From the NCBI GenBank assembly GCA_030770425.1, contig JASJFT010000193.1, positions 22,430 to 86,429 of the forward strand: a stretch of DNA of 64,000 nucleotides, given 5' to 3'. The stretch's first letter is position 1; each line of letters starts with the position of its first letter. The notes under the pieces were generated by a model, which had not been told where the DNA came from, did not search any database, and was given only the letters and a program-made list of their open reading frames with translations. A program made the translations under genes and the position numbers. The stretch is from Darksidea phi (taxonomy: Eukaryota; Ascomycota; Dothideomycetes; Pleosporales; Lentitheciaceae). Positions 1-11,011 of the stretch are shown here, one piece after another.

Positions 1-2
1 GC

Positions 3-194
3 CGGACGTACACGTGGCGAAAGCCGACTCCTACTGCCGCTACTCCTACTGCCGCTACTCCTACTGCCGCTACTCCTACTGCCGCTACTCCTACTGCCGC
101 TACTCCTACTGCCGCTGCTGCTACCGGCTGGATCTGGGACGAGAACGCGCGTAGATATAGGCGGTGGGATGGCACCCAGTGGATCTGGCAGTAG
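3..194 (+). CDS. C-terminal end of a repeat-containing protein (5' truncated by window)
   Basis: The frame starting at base 3 is open from the window edge to a TAG at 192-194, so only the last 63 residues of a longer protein are visible. Most of it is a 15-bp tandem repeat giving repeated TPTAA pentapeptides, followed by a tryptophan- and arginine-rich tail ending WDGTQWIWQ. Similar W-x-W-D tails are common at the ends of fungal hypothetical proteins, but I cannot name a function. The repeat length is a multiple of three, so copy-number change would keep the frame. No start is visible. An overlapping reverse-strand frame is a shadow. Confidence 0.5.
   Translation, partial: RTYTWRKPTPTAATPTAATPTAATPTAATPTAATPTAAAATGWIWDENARRYRRWDGTQWIWQ
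30..119. repeat. 15-bp coding minisatellite
   Basis: Six consecutive copies of a 15-base unit (ACTCCTACTGCCGCT), the last drifting to GCT-rich sequence. It lies inside the truncated coding frame and encodes TPTAA repeats. Confidence 0.85.
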
Positions 195-349
195 GGGATG
201 CCGAGTTAAGAGCAAGGTATGTCTTGGAAGACAGTTCACTGTCCTTCTGAAGGACCAGGCGAACGATTGTTGGCGAAGACATGATGTGTGAGGAAGCTGG
301 CTGAGGATAAGAGATGGATGTGGATGGGATACCTGTATCATCGCAGGCA

Positions 350-560
350 ATTTTTATACTATGGGCGGTAGTGTGGGTATGCCAACTCATGGCTACCGTT
401 ATTGGTCTCTCAACGCTCTATAGTTCGGCAGTACATGTTATTACTCGTCGCCTCAATATTCGATATTCGAAACATTACCTCGTCGGTATCTTACGATCGA
501 TTACTGTGGGCGGTAGTGTGGGTGTGCTAACTCATCGCTACCGCTGTTCCTGAGCTAAGC
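350..560 (+). repeat. Dispersed element copy with internal 35-bp direct repeat
   Basis: A stretch of about 40 bases (GGGCGGTAGTGTGGGT..AACTCAT.GCTACCG) occurs at about 364-402 and again at about 507-545. The intervening sequence (CTCTCAACGCTCTATAGTTCGGCAGTACATGTTATT) closely resembles 18047-18080. This is probably a remnant of the same dispersed element. The surrounding gap 195-829 has no convincing gene. Confidence 0.5.
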
Positions 561-829
561 CCCACAGGTTTGTCTGCCTACCCCTTTAACTGAACTTTAG
601 TAAAGCCGCCCTCTGACCGCGTAGACATGTAGCTGAGACCCCGCCGCCGCCGAGCCTCTCCAATAACGCGTCCGATCTACCCACCTGCGGCCCCTCGACG
701 CATCAATCAGGCTGCCGGCAAGGCGCGACTTGTGGGAGACCGCATTGACGCCCTCTCTGTACGCTGGCCGCCCTGTTCTCGAGCGCGCTGCCGCCCTCTC
801 TCTACACGAACGTGCTGCTCTGCGAATGA

Positions 830-1615
830 ATCCGCTCCACTATTGCCGCCGGCGCATCTCGCTACATTGCCCTGCTAAACGACACCACCGTCCCCAAGCT
901 TCCCCTTGAGCCACGAGAAGAGAGTATCATATACCCGCCTGACGCTCAAAGGTTTCGGTGCTGTGTCAGAAAAGTTGCTGTAAAAGGCCTCCAAGCTGAA
1001 GAGCAGATGCTCAGAATACTAGGCAACCATCCCAGGATAATTCAGCTTAAGGGGAAGCACGATGATAGCCTTCTGCTAGAGTATCTACCATACGGATCCG
1101 TCGAGCGCTATCTTCAAACCCACGCCCACACTTCAGTAAAGCAGAGGCTGATATGGGGACGACAAGCTGCAGACGGTCTCGCTTACATTCACACAAAGAA
1201 TATCATTCAGTGCGATGTAAGCAAAAGCAACCGCCTTCTTGATCAAGACTTGTCAATCAAGCTCTGCGATTTCCAGGGCAAAATCTTACACCCCAATGGC
1301 ACCGTCGCCCTTGACGGTGGGGTAACTGAGGGAAACAGGTCATCAATGCCACGTCCAGTTTACAACTACCATAGCCACAAGACTAACATATTTGCACTGG
1401 GAACAGCCCTGTTCTTTATTCTCACTGGCGAACCGCCCTTCCCCGACCCCGATACCGATGAAGATGAGATACAAAGGAGATTCAAGGAACATGAGTTTCC
1501 ACCATTGGGGGAGCTTTCAGCTGGAGACGTTATTCGGGATTGCTGGATGGGAAAATACGACGATGTTGCTAGAATAATGGTCGACTTGCAAAGGGTGGAG
1601 GAGTCGGTTGAATAG
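830..1615 (+). pseudogene. Fungal-specific protein kinase-like gene, degenerate, start not found
   Basis: The frame is open from just after a TGA at 827-829 to the TAG at 1613-1615 (261 codons). It covers most of a kinase domain of a family expanded in filamentous ascomycetes: an N-lobe with a VPK and a VAVK segment, the helix region HPRIIQLKGK, hinge LLLEYLPYGS, a catalytic loop reading QCDVSKSN (the family Asp and Asn are kept, HRD is not), then CDFQG where DFG is expected, and the C-lobe stretch IFALGTALFFILTGEPPF. The first ATG (1007) falls after the N-lobe lysine, so either a 5' exon is missing or the gene is broken. DFG degeneration argues against normal catalysis. Two further fragments of the same family lie at 11012 and 25532. 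Confidence 0.6.
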
Positions 1616-2187
1616 GAAGACTATTCCGCCGCGCACAAGGCTTGTTCCAAAGGAGTAATTGTCCGACATTCTTACACTGCACCACCGTGCCACTCGGGAC
1701 AGTGTGCTTCGGGGTTGCTGTGCAGTTGATCCATTTGCGGTGATGCTATTGGCGTTCACACGTGCTTGCCAGTTGCAATCATGATAAGATACGCTGTCCG
1801 TTCAAATGGTAGACGAGCTACGTTAGCCATCTTATACCCAAGCGCATTGCCTGCAACAGCACGCCCCGTGGCCAGCTCTCGACGCCGGCAACACGGAACG
1901 CCCGTGTGGGTCAGCTGGGGCAGTGCATGCATCGAGCGTCTGCAGGCCCGCCAGATTTTGGGAGGTGCAATGACTATGTGCATTGGTGGGTGCCCCAACC
2001 AGAAAATCCCACGCTGGATGACGCACGTCGAGCGCGGCAGATGTTAACAAGCGTTCCGGACCAAGGGAGCGGCCGAGGGCGCAATCACAGTTGTGTCGAC
2101 CGCATCGCCAAGCTAGTGCGTCGGATTGGGCTGCTGCCAGTGCGCTTTCTCCTCCTGTTGATGTTTCTCCCACAATATGCACTTCGT
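1616..2187. other. Intergenic, no supported gene
   Basis: Several overlapping short frames occur on both strands but none shows a family motif that extends over more than about ten residues. Confidence 0.5.
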
Positions 2188-3067
2188 TCAGCACCCGCGC
2201 GACTGAGGCCATCGCCGGCTTCGAGTGGCTGTCAGGATTGTGGCTTTGCGGAACCTTTCCCTGCCTTCCTTCTTCCTTGCAGACGCTCGGAACATGTAAA
2301 CTCCGACTGTGATGAATGGAAGACTGGTGAGCAGACGCGTCACGCCATCACCGAAGAGTAGAGACAATTTCCAACTAAAACGACGATATACTTTCTTTGC
2401 CTTTCTGTCTATTCGATACCAGGTGCCGACGCCTTTGGGCACAGGAGGTGCTGGGTTACCCGGCGGCGATGGTTTCCCCAATGCGTCCTTGTAGGCGAAC
2501 TCGTCAAGCTCTGCAAATGCCTCCTCAAGATCTCCGTTGACAATAATCTTATTATACACACCCGGCGTGTCGGCGTACTCAAGCTCAAGTTTAGCCCGCG
2601 CCAAGCTCTTCTGAATGTCTTCCTCTTTCTCAGTGCCGCGACTCCTGAGCCGCGCCTCAAGCGTTTCGCGGCTGGGTGGCTTGATGAAGATGTAGCGGCC
2701 ACCATCAATGGCCGCTTTTACCCGCTTAAGGCCCTCCATCTCAACGTTCACCACAAAAATTTCTCTTCTTGGCATCCTATCCACGATTGACCTCCTATTC
2801 GCGACAGCCTGTGCGCTTGTGCCATAGTAGTTGCCGTCGACCAGTGTGTATTCCACGAAGGCGTCTTGGGAGATGAGGGAGGAGAAGGTAGAAGGAGAGA
2901 CAAAGAAGTAGTCTACGCCCTCAACTTCACCTAGCTCCGGCTGGCGCGTCGTGTGGGCTACAGGGAAGGCGTATTTGCCGGGATGTGCGTCCAAGAACTT
3001 ATGAGTGAGCGTCCTTTTGCCAACGCCTGAAGGCCCAGAGATGACGTTCGGCGATTGTAAATGACCT
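2188..3067 (-). CDS. Guanylate kinase-like protein (5' exon unresolved)
   Basis: Guanylate kinase phosphorylates GMP to GDP with ATP. The frame shows the P-loop GPSGVGKRTL, then HTTRQPELGEVEGVDY, FVEYTLVDGNYYGTS, VEMEGLKRVK, the lid region RLRSRGTEKEEDIQ and ELEYADTPGVYNKIIVNGDLEEAF. The P-loop lies upstream of the only in-frame ATG (2994), so translation must begin in an upstream exon. A CTAAC branch site at about 3077-3084 followed by CAG (3068-3070) supports an acceptor with the exon starting at 3067. No first exon was found, and a dispersed repeat sits at 3112-3225 where it would be expected. The family's D in DxEMEG is N here, about six residues are inserted before it, and a C-terminal extension of about 90 residues with one hydrophobic patch follows the usual end. 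It could be a diverged paralogue or a gene losing its start. Confidence 0.7.
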
Positions 3068-3111
3068 CTGGGATGAGTGTTAGCCTAGATTTTCCATCTT
3101 GATCCGGAGAG

Positions 3112-3225
3112 GAATAGACAACCCCATCGTGCACACACTCCCGCCGTGTTTCGTTCGGACCTTCCAAAAGATTCTCCCACCGTGCAAATCCAGAACAAAT
3201 ACAACTGCAAGCTGATGAGTGGCAG
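3112..3225 (+). repeat. Dispersed short element, copy 1
   Basis: Contains the pair ACTCCCGCCGTGT..TTCGGACCTTCCAAAAGATTCTCCCACCGTGCAAATCC, matching copies near 13660, 18150 and 29060. It lies immediately upstream of the guanylate kinase exon. Confidence 0.6.
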
Positions 3226-3344
3226 CGAAGTGGGCAAAGCGCTGGAGGTATAAAGTAGCGTTTGAAACGGACACTTGAAGCAAGGGGCGCGTACGCCGAG
3301 TGATGAAGAAGGCGATACACCTTCGCCAGCCGTGCGGAATGTCA

Positions 3345-4870
3345 AGGATGAAGTTGGTCCTCTATTTATCTGTGGAAATGCCAGAGCGAGGTTCGTTGGA
3401 CTAGATCAGCCCCATTTCCGCAACAAGCAGCCATGACATCAACCATCTCGCAACCCTCATATTCGATCATATTGATGTGTCACGGAGAGACCGATCAGAC
3501 ACTTCCCGGTTTTGGGAGCAAGAACGGCAGCTGCGACTCGTCCGCTTTGGCATGCGAATGTGGAGCGTCGAGTAGCCTGGTGGCTAAGCCGCTGTGGGCT
3601 ATCTTTTACGGGTCTCTCGGGGCGTACGGCCGCAATCGACCTTGAGGAAGGCTGATTTGACGAGAGGATTGGTAATTGGCTTGCTGTCGCATAGGTTCTT
3701 GACGAGGGAGTCGTTAGAGTCGCGGGAGTCGCGGGAGCTTTGTTGGAACATGTTGGCTAAGCACGAGGTGCATTTGGTTGCATTTCGATGCTGTGGGAGG
3801 GTTCTCTTGTGGGTACACAGGAAACATAGAAGGTAGGTTGTTATCAATGCAGGTGTTACTTGCGCGTCCCCTTTCACTTCGCCACCACCCAGTAATGTGT
3901 CCAATACCGAAGGAAGCAAGGGTTGGTTCCAGGCTAAGCAGCACTCCGCATGCGATGAAAGAGGAATTGCAACCTTTCTTCTCTCAGGAGCGAATCGATG
4001 TAGTGCGAGAAGCGAGTAACCTTCCCGGGACTCTCATGACTGTACGTGTGAATTTGATGAGTTGCAAGGGATGTTTCAAGACCAGCGTCCGCAGATCTAG
4101 CAGTAGGTGACATCCAAATCCACTCGGGCCCCTTCATACTTGTCCAACACTATACCTCCTGCAACTGCTTGATAGCTGGACACAGGAGGGGCATTGCTCG
4201 TGCCATGTTTCACTGGAAGGGAGCGTCGGTTATGCCGTGCCGCGCCGTACGGTACGGTAATAAACGAGTGATACAGACACATGTGCGGTTTCATCCGGCA
4301 TGACGCGCCAGGGAGAATTTCAAGCCTCGCTTGGCTTCTCTTGAGAATCGCATCCCTTATCTTACCACATTCTGTCGCAAGCATATTCTTCTCCGCGAAA
4401 AAGCGCAACCATGTGCGACCGAGTCTGCGAAGCCTGCACCTCGTGCGACACGGCATTTGGAGCTGTAACGGTGCAATGGGTGCGGTAGTTATCCTAGCTG
4501 TGGAGATGAGTATGACGAACTATTTTCCAACGGGAATACGTGTAGCCTCTACAAAACGCCTTTTGTTAGGCACGACCTGGGCCTGTCTGCCTCCCATATA
4601 AGAATGTATGTGCGACGAGCTTGGCTAGATAAAAAGTAATGAATTGCTCAAGTGGTGGGGTTGTACAGTATCGATGGGAGGGGTCCGTGTTGATGGGAGA
4701 GGTGATACCTAGGTAGAACTAGGTGGGGCTGCGCAGCGGGTGGAGCGCGTTAGGAATCTCGGATCAACGCACGATCCTTCAGAAGTACCTTAGGATCATC
4801 GTGAAGAAAGAAGAAGTTCCGCATAGGGCTGGAGGCCTGGCAAACCTCCTTCCGGTTCTTCGTCGCTCTG
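3345..4870. other. Gap without a supported gene
   Basis: Only short frames without recognisable motifs on either strand (longest about 119 codons, reverse strand, 4097-4456). No repeats beyond simple composition bias were seen. Confidence 0.4.
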
Positions 4871-4876
4871 ATCGCA

Positions 4877-4945
4877 GGGTACCTTGGCGCAGATGGCCGA
4901 TTGCGCGTTTCGTTCTCAGAGATCAAGGGTTCGATTTCCTTACCC
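4877..4945 (+). tRNA. Degenerate tRNA-like sequence (possible tRNA-Met relic or SINE head)
   Basis: An A-box-like TGGCGCAGATGG (4885-4896) is followed by GCGC that can pair across the D loop, and a B-box-like GGTTCGATTTCC at 4928-4939 sits in a T-arm that pairs AAGGG with TCCTT. GGGT at 4877 can pair with ACCC at 4942. The anticodon arm and variable region are too short for a working tRNA, as if about 7-8 bases were deleted. It is best read as a pseudogene or the head of a tRNA-derived SINE. Confidence 0.3.
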
Positions 4946-4949
4946 ATCA

Positions 4950-5500
4950 CCAAGTATATCAATTCGAAGAGGGGTTGATATACTATCCACCGGTTAGAAT
5001 CTAGTGCTAGGAGATCTCTAACAACCTCTTCAATCTCTAGCACACACAGACTCTCGTTAACAGAATTTGGAAAAAGGATATCGCCTTGTTACAAGGAAAT
5101 CAGTGCTGGTCAACAGAAGGAACAGATCGTATTACAGAACCGCCCTACCTCTTCCCCCTGGGCACCAAACAGGATAGCTTAGCAATTCGGCTGATATCAA
5201 CAAAAAAAAAGAGTAGAACTAAACCGGGTCACATTCCCTTTGGTAGCTAGCTTGAATTTATTTCTTCAGCCATTCCGATCATTTCCTTGCGATCGTATGT
5301 GCTAGCGCATAAATAAGCCTTTTACGAGGCTAGAATATCGCCATTTCGCGGGCGACAATCATTGTGCACAGCCACAGCACGGCCATTCGTATATAAGATG
5401 TCCACATGTGTGATATGCGCTCTCCTTGTCTGGCCCTCTAGATATTGGTCTACTAACTGCTACTACTTACACATATTTGGCGAGCATGAATCGTGCACGA
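4950..5500. other. Gap without a supported gene
   Basis: Mixed-composition sequence with a short poly-A run near 5200. No coding frame with family motifs was seen. Confidence 0.4.
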
Positions 5501-5559
5501 TGGAAAACGAACGAGATTATTCACCTGGGAATCAAATGTTGCCCTCGCGTTGATGCATT

Positions 5560-7229
5560 GACCATCTACATAGCTGCAAAAGGTGTACAAGGTTGGTGGG
5601 GGCTGCCAGCTCGCTTGTAAATTCTTTCTATAGCTCCCTCCGGATCTCAGCCCGATCTTCTAAACTGGATTGCAGACGCTCGCACTCGCTTGGAGGACGG
5701 CGCAGGCGAAGTGCAGGAGGATGGAACTTCGTCTTCTGAAGATCGCTTTCTTTTCTTACTCCACTCGTGAGGCCTCGGTCAAAGAGGGGTTTAAGTTCGT
5801 AAATGCTTCTTTGGCCGTTCGGTCGATTTATGGTCTTCGCTTTCTTGCCTTAACGGCTCGTTTCTGGATTTGTTGAGAACGGGAGTTTCTTCGTAAGCCG
5901 TTTTAAAGCCCGGGGGCTTGTCATTGTCACTTAGATGTCCGTCGTGCTTGTCGTCCTCGTCGCCATCGCTCGTTGCTGGTAAGCCAAAGAGGTCGGTCAT
6001 AGCGGAAGAATAATACGTAAAATACGTCATGAACTATATATCTGGTTTGAGACGCTTAACAGTGATATCTCTGAGCTCTTTTGGATGGCGTACAGTATTA
6101 TTTAGAAGTTTAGCTGCTTGGCTGATAGGAAGTGTTCTTGTGGTGCCATAAAAGAGAGCTGTAAAGAACGCCTTATCAGTTGAAAGTGGGTGGGTAGCAA
6201 CGGCTGGTTGATGCTGTCTGGTGTGCCTAGAGCTACGCTTTTTAGAAGGCCTTGACCCTGGTTCTAGCGGAGTGGAAAGATTCTGGGTATTCGATGGAAA
6301 CCGAACACGGTCGAGATCCCGCTTGCTCGACTTCTATTACAGTGAGGGTTCAGAGTGAATCACTGTGAGGGAAAGAAGTGAAAACTGCGGTTGATTGTGA
6401 AAGCTCTGTATGAGAGCAGCTTATATAGAACAGAATGAGGCGTAGCAGCCAGGAGCAGTCATGTGATCTGATCTGGTGTGTGAGCTAGCCTGATGACTTC
6501 GGTCGCCCGTTGGTTCGATAGTGACGGCTCCTTTTATCGCTCCGATCGCTGATGCCGTCGTATCGATCACAGCCGCTTTGCGTAGCTTTTGAGACTGAGG
6601 GACCACTGGAGAGTAGCCTGCTTCGCAACGGGGATGGTTCGTTGTTGATGTTCAACATTCGAGGTCACCTGTGGCCATTAGTATTGGCTGGTTGAAGGTA
6701 TTTATACTTGTCGCTTAATGTGCCGTCGTCGTCGCTGCTGCCTACGCTCAGGAGAGTAGCTTTCAGGAGATCGCGGCTGCTGATGGAGTCCAACTCTGGC
6801 CACTCTAGGGCGGATGTACCCAAGTCCTCGTTCAGCAGAGCGCTCGTGACATGTTTCAGTGTGCGGCTCTCCTCCTCGTTGTCGCTACTAGTTTCTGCTA
6901 CGGTCTGGTGGTCGTCGACGATTGTATCCTCTACGCGATGTAAGAAACAATGTGGGTGAGCCATTGTGCCAATTGCAGCTGGATACTTACCTTGACTGCT
7001 ACCCTCAGCAGTGGTGTGCTAATTCGAGTCATCATCCCTCTTAATGGAAAATTTGTTAGAATGTCCGCTTTGCTCGTACCCAACGCTTTCCCCTTGGCCA
7101 TGGGAAGAGCAATCATCCGGCCGGGAATAAGTTCGAGAGCGTGGCTTCGCTTTAGGGAGGCCCACTATAGAATGTGACTGAGAAAACGGGTGCGCTTGAG
7201 GGAGACGGGAATTATTAAAAGACGATGCC
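5560..7229 (-). pseudogene. Decayed gene of unknown function with RIP-type stops
   Basis: Three linked reverse-strand stretches look coding but are broken by stops that one C-to-T change would explain. From an ATG at 7229-7227 the frame runs MASSFNNSRLPQAHPF.. to a TAG at 7019-7021. It continues past that stop, through a possible 60-bp intron (6931-6990, GTAAGT donor), as an acidic Ser/Glu-rich stretch ending at a TGA near 6665, after which the frame stays open again. A second stretch at 6034-6333 contains FFTALFYGTTRTLPISQAAK and a basic SKKRSSRHTRQ patch. It ends in TAG and continues in frame through an acidic region to 5791, then stops again before a basic patch KKRKRSSEDE. I do not recognise the family; basic and acidic low-complexity segments would suit a nuclear protein. 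Exon joins between the parts are uncertain, and it may be two genes. Confidence 0.4.
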
Positions 7230-7300
7230 ATGGCCGCTACAGCTACTGCCGCCTCGAACGAGTCCCAGCAGCGCGAAAGAAGGAAGAAGAAGCGGTTCAA

Positions 7301-7716
7301 GTAGTTTGAGGTTCCACGCCCGAGAAGCCATTACGAGCACGGATCCTCTCGGAGAGCTCATATGATCGGCATTTAGCGCTCAACAGGCAGAGCCTCCGAG
7401 GCCGTATTTAAAGCGTATTCACGCCGGAAACCAGGCTAGTTACCAAATCGTCACCGCGTATTACCAATAACTCGCATCCATCCAACCATGACTTTTCAGT
7501 TGTGGCCACAAATGAATTGCCCCTTTGGCTAGAGATACAGCGCGAATCTTCCACCCATGTCCGTCGGTCAAAAAGGAGATTGCGACCTCACCTCTGTTGG
7601 AGAATAGGCCGAACAGGAACTGGACGTAATTGAAACGTGATGGATATTCCGGTTGATATATAATTCCCTAGTCGCCAGAGAAACCGAGAAGTTTCAACTG
7701 TTCCCCCGAATCAAGG
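7301..7716. other. Gap without a supported gene
   Basis: Short frames only, with no motif recognised. It ends at the left terminus of the inverted-repeat element at 7717. Confidence 0.4.
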
Positions 7717-8151
7717 GCCTGTTCGGTACGGGCCTCTGGAGGCGCTAGAACGCTTAATAATCGATCTGAAGTTGAAACTGACGGCGTGTTCGGTAAAAAC
7801 AAGGTTCTAACGGCGCTTCTAGTTCAATTAGAAATAATATAAAATAAGCTAATTTAAAACCCCTATTAGCGCTTATATGACCTATAGCTAACCTTATTAA
7901 GCGATCTAGTACCTCTAGAAATTTCTGGTGGTCGTAAGGTGCCGTGGGACCGTCAACTTCATCTCGCTTTACCCCTAGCCCTGACCCTGGCCCTGGCCGT
8001 TGGAGCCGTCCATCTGGCGTAGCGTACCGAATAGTATCCCAGATAAGTAATTGGCGACTAATGAGCTTAGCGGAAAATATAACCCCCTTGTACGCCTCTA
8101 ACTCTTCTAAAGCCAATATGACGGTAGTCTAAACCTTAGTACCGAACAGGC
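7717..8151. mobile_element. Small DNA transposon/MITE with 13-bp terminal inverted repeats
   Basis: The left end GCCTGTTCGGTAC (7717-7729) is the exact reverse complement of the right end GTACCGAACAGGC (8139-8151). The 435-bp interior holds a partial repeat of the terminus (TGTTCGGTA near 7789) and a reverse-strand 120-codon frame with no recognised motif. No clear target-site duplication was seen, so the superfamily is unassigned. Confidence 0.55.
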
Positions 8152-8744
8152 TTATACCGCGCAACGGCGTACCAATAGTCGCGCGCCCGTTGCGGTTGCA
8201 ATCAACACTACTACATCAACTTTCCCATATCAGGTAAGTTTTTAGCGAGCCCTCATGTACTCGGCCGGGATAAATGTCGCGATGTCGTCTTCGTGGTCAA
8301 ACGAGCTCCACCGGTCGCATTCCGCGTTGCCCGACTGCGCCGTTGTATGCAACACGTCCATATGAACATCGGAGTGCCCCGTTCCGCAAACGCGTCTTCG
8401 CCGTCGCCGGTGCGCTAAGCGCGAAGTAACGGCCCACTCAAACAGAAGCCGACGCCCGTCTTGAATAATCCTATATGGCTTAGAACGGCATCATGCCCTA
8501 CGCGAATCGAATACCAAACAGCGGGCATGCTACGATAGATGCTACACTATACTGCAGTACCAAACACCTTGCCTCTAGAAAGGGATTGATCGCCCTCCAC
8601 ACATGCACACACACGCTCTTCGCTGTAATTACTTTCATATTTAGTCTAGTCATTTCGCTATACTGCCGCACTCTAGTTATATCCGATGCTCGCGAGGAAG
8701 ACTAGCTTTATCTACGTTGTACGTTCAAATCCGTATGGGATATC
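8152..8744. other. Gap without a supported gene
   Basis: Frames are short and unrecognised. It ends at the 3' end of the JmjC-like gene. Confidence 0.4.
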
Positions 8745-10169
8745 CTATGCAGTGGATCTGGGACCTTGCTTCCTACAATGTCCACTCCCAGTGAACTTCT
8801 TCCCTCCGTGGCACCACACTGTACAGCCGGGAGTATGCACTAAGCCCGGACCATCCCTCTTACACGGGCATTTCGTACACATCTGGCCCTGCTTATCTCT
8901 CCTTTCAGGACAATTGTTACTGCATGTGCAATGAAACGCGTTCGACTTCTTCAACCAGGATATAAGGCTCCGCACGCATTCCAAATCTGAGGGTAGATAT
9001 GCGAAATGAGACGCTGCGCTGGTGGCTGACGTCAAGTGGTTCTTGACATGCGCCTCAAGCCGGTCGAGAAATTGTGGTAATTGCCTTGGTGCGAGCTCGT
9101 TTGTCCCCTCCATGTTTCTTATGATGAATTCGAGGTTCGTCATGATATTGGCGATACGGCTCTCTGACCATACCATGCCTCCTGTCATAAACGAATCCTC
9201 GATAGTGAGTACCGCGTGAACAACAGGATATCCAGGTCGCATGATGAGCGTGTCGCCGGGTCGTAGTAAGATCCCTTTGACTGAACCTTTGGCGGGCTTC
9301 CATTCGGGACCCATTTTCCCATAGCTACAACGAACAGCTTCGTCCCACTTGCCGCAATAAATAAGCCACAACTTTAGCCCCGTCTTGCATTGGACCCAGG
9401 TCCCGTTTAGAATGTCCATGTGGTAGCCTGAGAAAGAGCCTCTCTCGCCGAAGAGGAGGAACTTCAGACAGGCCTCGAGATCCACCAACTGGGCAGGTCG
9501 AACGCTTTCCTTGCCAGGGTTGGGCTGCTCGGACAGAGGATTGCTAGGTTTGTGGGCAAGAAGAGATAAGAGGCGGTAGCGGAGGAGACTGATCGCCTCA
9601 GGGTCTTTGAACGCTGAACCAATGATTTGGCCAGACAGACTCAATACGTTCACAGGCTCTACCCCAGCAGCGAGCAGGCGCCGAAGATCAGGATTCTTCT
9701 CTCGTTCCTCAATGCGATCCAGGAATTCCTCCACTGTCATGGTACCGGTTAGGCCACTGATCGATCGGTCGTATTGCTGGTACTCTACCTCTGTAGATTT
9801 ACGGTCCGCCAACTGGGACCGAAACAGGCCGAAAGTATCATCCACGGCCTCTATGGGACTAGCTGGGATAAGTAAAACACTAATGCTATCAGGAAGTTCC
9901 TTTCCCGAGCATCTCAGGCCCCGTAACTGTTCGTTTGATATGGCAAGTACGCTACAGTCTGTCGCTTCGTCGGCGGAATTCATCTCGGCGTCACCAGGTA
10001 GTAGATTGCCATAGCCACCTCCGAGATACTCTGGTCCAAGGGTTGCTATCTTTGCAAATAGGTCGTCTCTCTTCGCAAATAGGCCGTCTCTACCATCCCC
10101 ATTTGGATCACAATGACGAGCGAGCTCTGCGTAGCCATACGTCAAGAAGTTCCAGGAGTCTGAGACCGT

Positions 10170-10210
<41 letters not shown>

Positions 10211-10688
10211 TTGTATTCGCATGCTCCGGACGAAGAATCTCAGAGATCTCTTGGCAAATCGACTCAATAGATCGACGGAACGGTTCTCGCATTTGTTTCC
10301 CCAGTGTCCAGCGCGCTCTATTCGTAGCAGTCGGCTGATTCCCCTCTGTTGGCTGATTCTCCCTTGTGGGCTGTGTACGGCTAGCGCTACAAGAGCACTG
10401 ACTTGCTATCTTTATGACCAAGTAACATCTACTGCACGTTTTCCAGTCTGGGCCTAGCTCCGTGGCTTTCGTTCGGGCTTTGGCCGACCGGGCCTTGGAT
10501 TGTTGGCGATTCCTGGTCTGACATTCGTTACAGCATTTTTTACTTCCGTCCTCGGAATGCGAAGCTAAGCGGGCCCTGCACTTGCTACAAAGCAAAGACC
10601 GGCAATTGTTACAATCTCGGTAGGATTCACGGTTCATATACCGGCCGCATGTTTCACACAACAGCTTGAGCTGAGGGTGTGGCGGCAT
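8745..10688 (-). CDS. JmjC/cupin-like protein with Cys-rich N and C termini
   Basis: This uninterrupted 647-residue frame resembles a fungal JmjC-type 2-oxoglutarate/Fe(II) oxygenase family. The cupin core shows GYHMDILNGTWVQCKTG (H423 and D425 as the HxD iron ligands), KLWLIYCGKW, a PGDTLIMRPGYPVVHAV segment (H491 as the third ligand) and EDSFMTGGMVW. The N-terminal 100 residues hold CxxC pairs (CETC, CNNC, CSKC, CNEC, CSRC) that look zinc-binding, followed by an (Asp-Ala) repeat at about 161-172. The C terminus (about 590-635) is again Cys-rich (CTCSNNCPERR..CTKCPCKRDG). The iron triad is intact, so catalysis is plausible, but the substrate is unknown: histone demethylase activity should not be assumed. 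The start is the first ATG, next to a GC-rich minisatellite in the upstream region. Confidence 0.75.
10172..10207. repeat. 6-bp microsatellite encoding (Asp-Ala)n
   Basis: Six copies of GTCTGC on the forward strand within the JmjC-like gene. Length variation keeps the frame. Confidence 0.85.
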
Positions 10689-10690
10689 TG

Positions 10691-10815
10691 TTGCTGGGCG
10701 GTGCTGCGACAGATAGGCGGCGCTGTGACAGATCGGCGGTACTGCGGCGGACAGGTGGTGCTGCGAGGGACAGGTGGTTGCTCGTGCGATGGATAGGCGC
10801 TGGGCGGTGCTGCGG
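10691..10815. repeat. Imperfect GC-rich minisatellite upstream of the JmjC-like gene
   Basis: Repeated GGCGGTGCTGCGACAGAT-like units (GGCGGTGCTGCG, GGCGGCGCTGTG, GGCGGTACTGCG, AGGTGGTGCTGCG and so on) directly upstream of the start codon. They may lie in the 5' leader or promoter. Confidence 0.65.
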
Positions 10816-11011
10816 CATTTTAAGGTCTTACGTCATTCTGCGCTAAACCCCATTTAAACGTGTTACAAGCCAGGCTGCAGGAGGCTACAGGCCCGATCTG
10901 TGTCCGTCTTGTCACGACCTCTCCAGCGCCGCTATACCGCACATAATTAGAGGACTGGATTATTCAAATCCCAAGCTAGGCCTTCTCCGATCGATCGGCC
11001 CCTGTAGGCTG

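Noticed and set aside
1930..2010. A forward reading ..RQILGGAMTMCIGG resembling the C-terminal motif of thiolases
   Set aside because: Only about ten residues match, with no GHP motif or upstream thiolase sequence in any frame.
10091..10270. Forward frame rich in LRLRLR
   Set aside because: Antisense of the Asp-Ala microsatellite in the JmjC-like gene.
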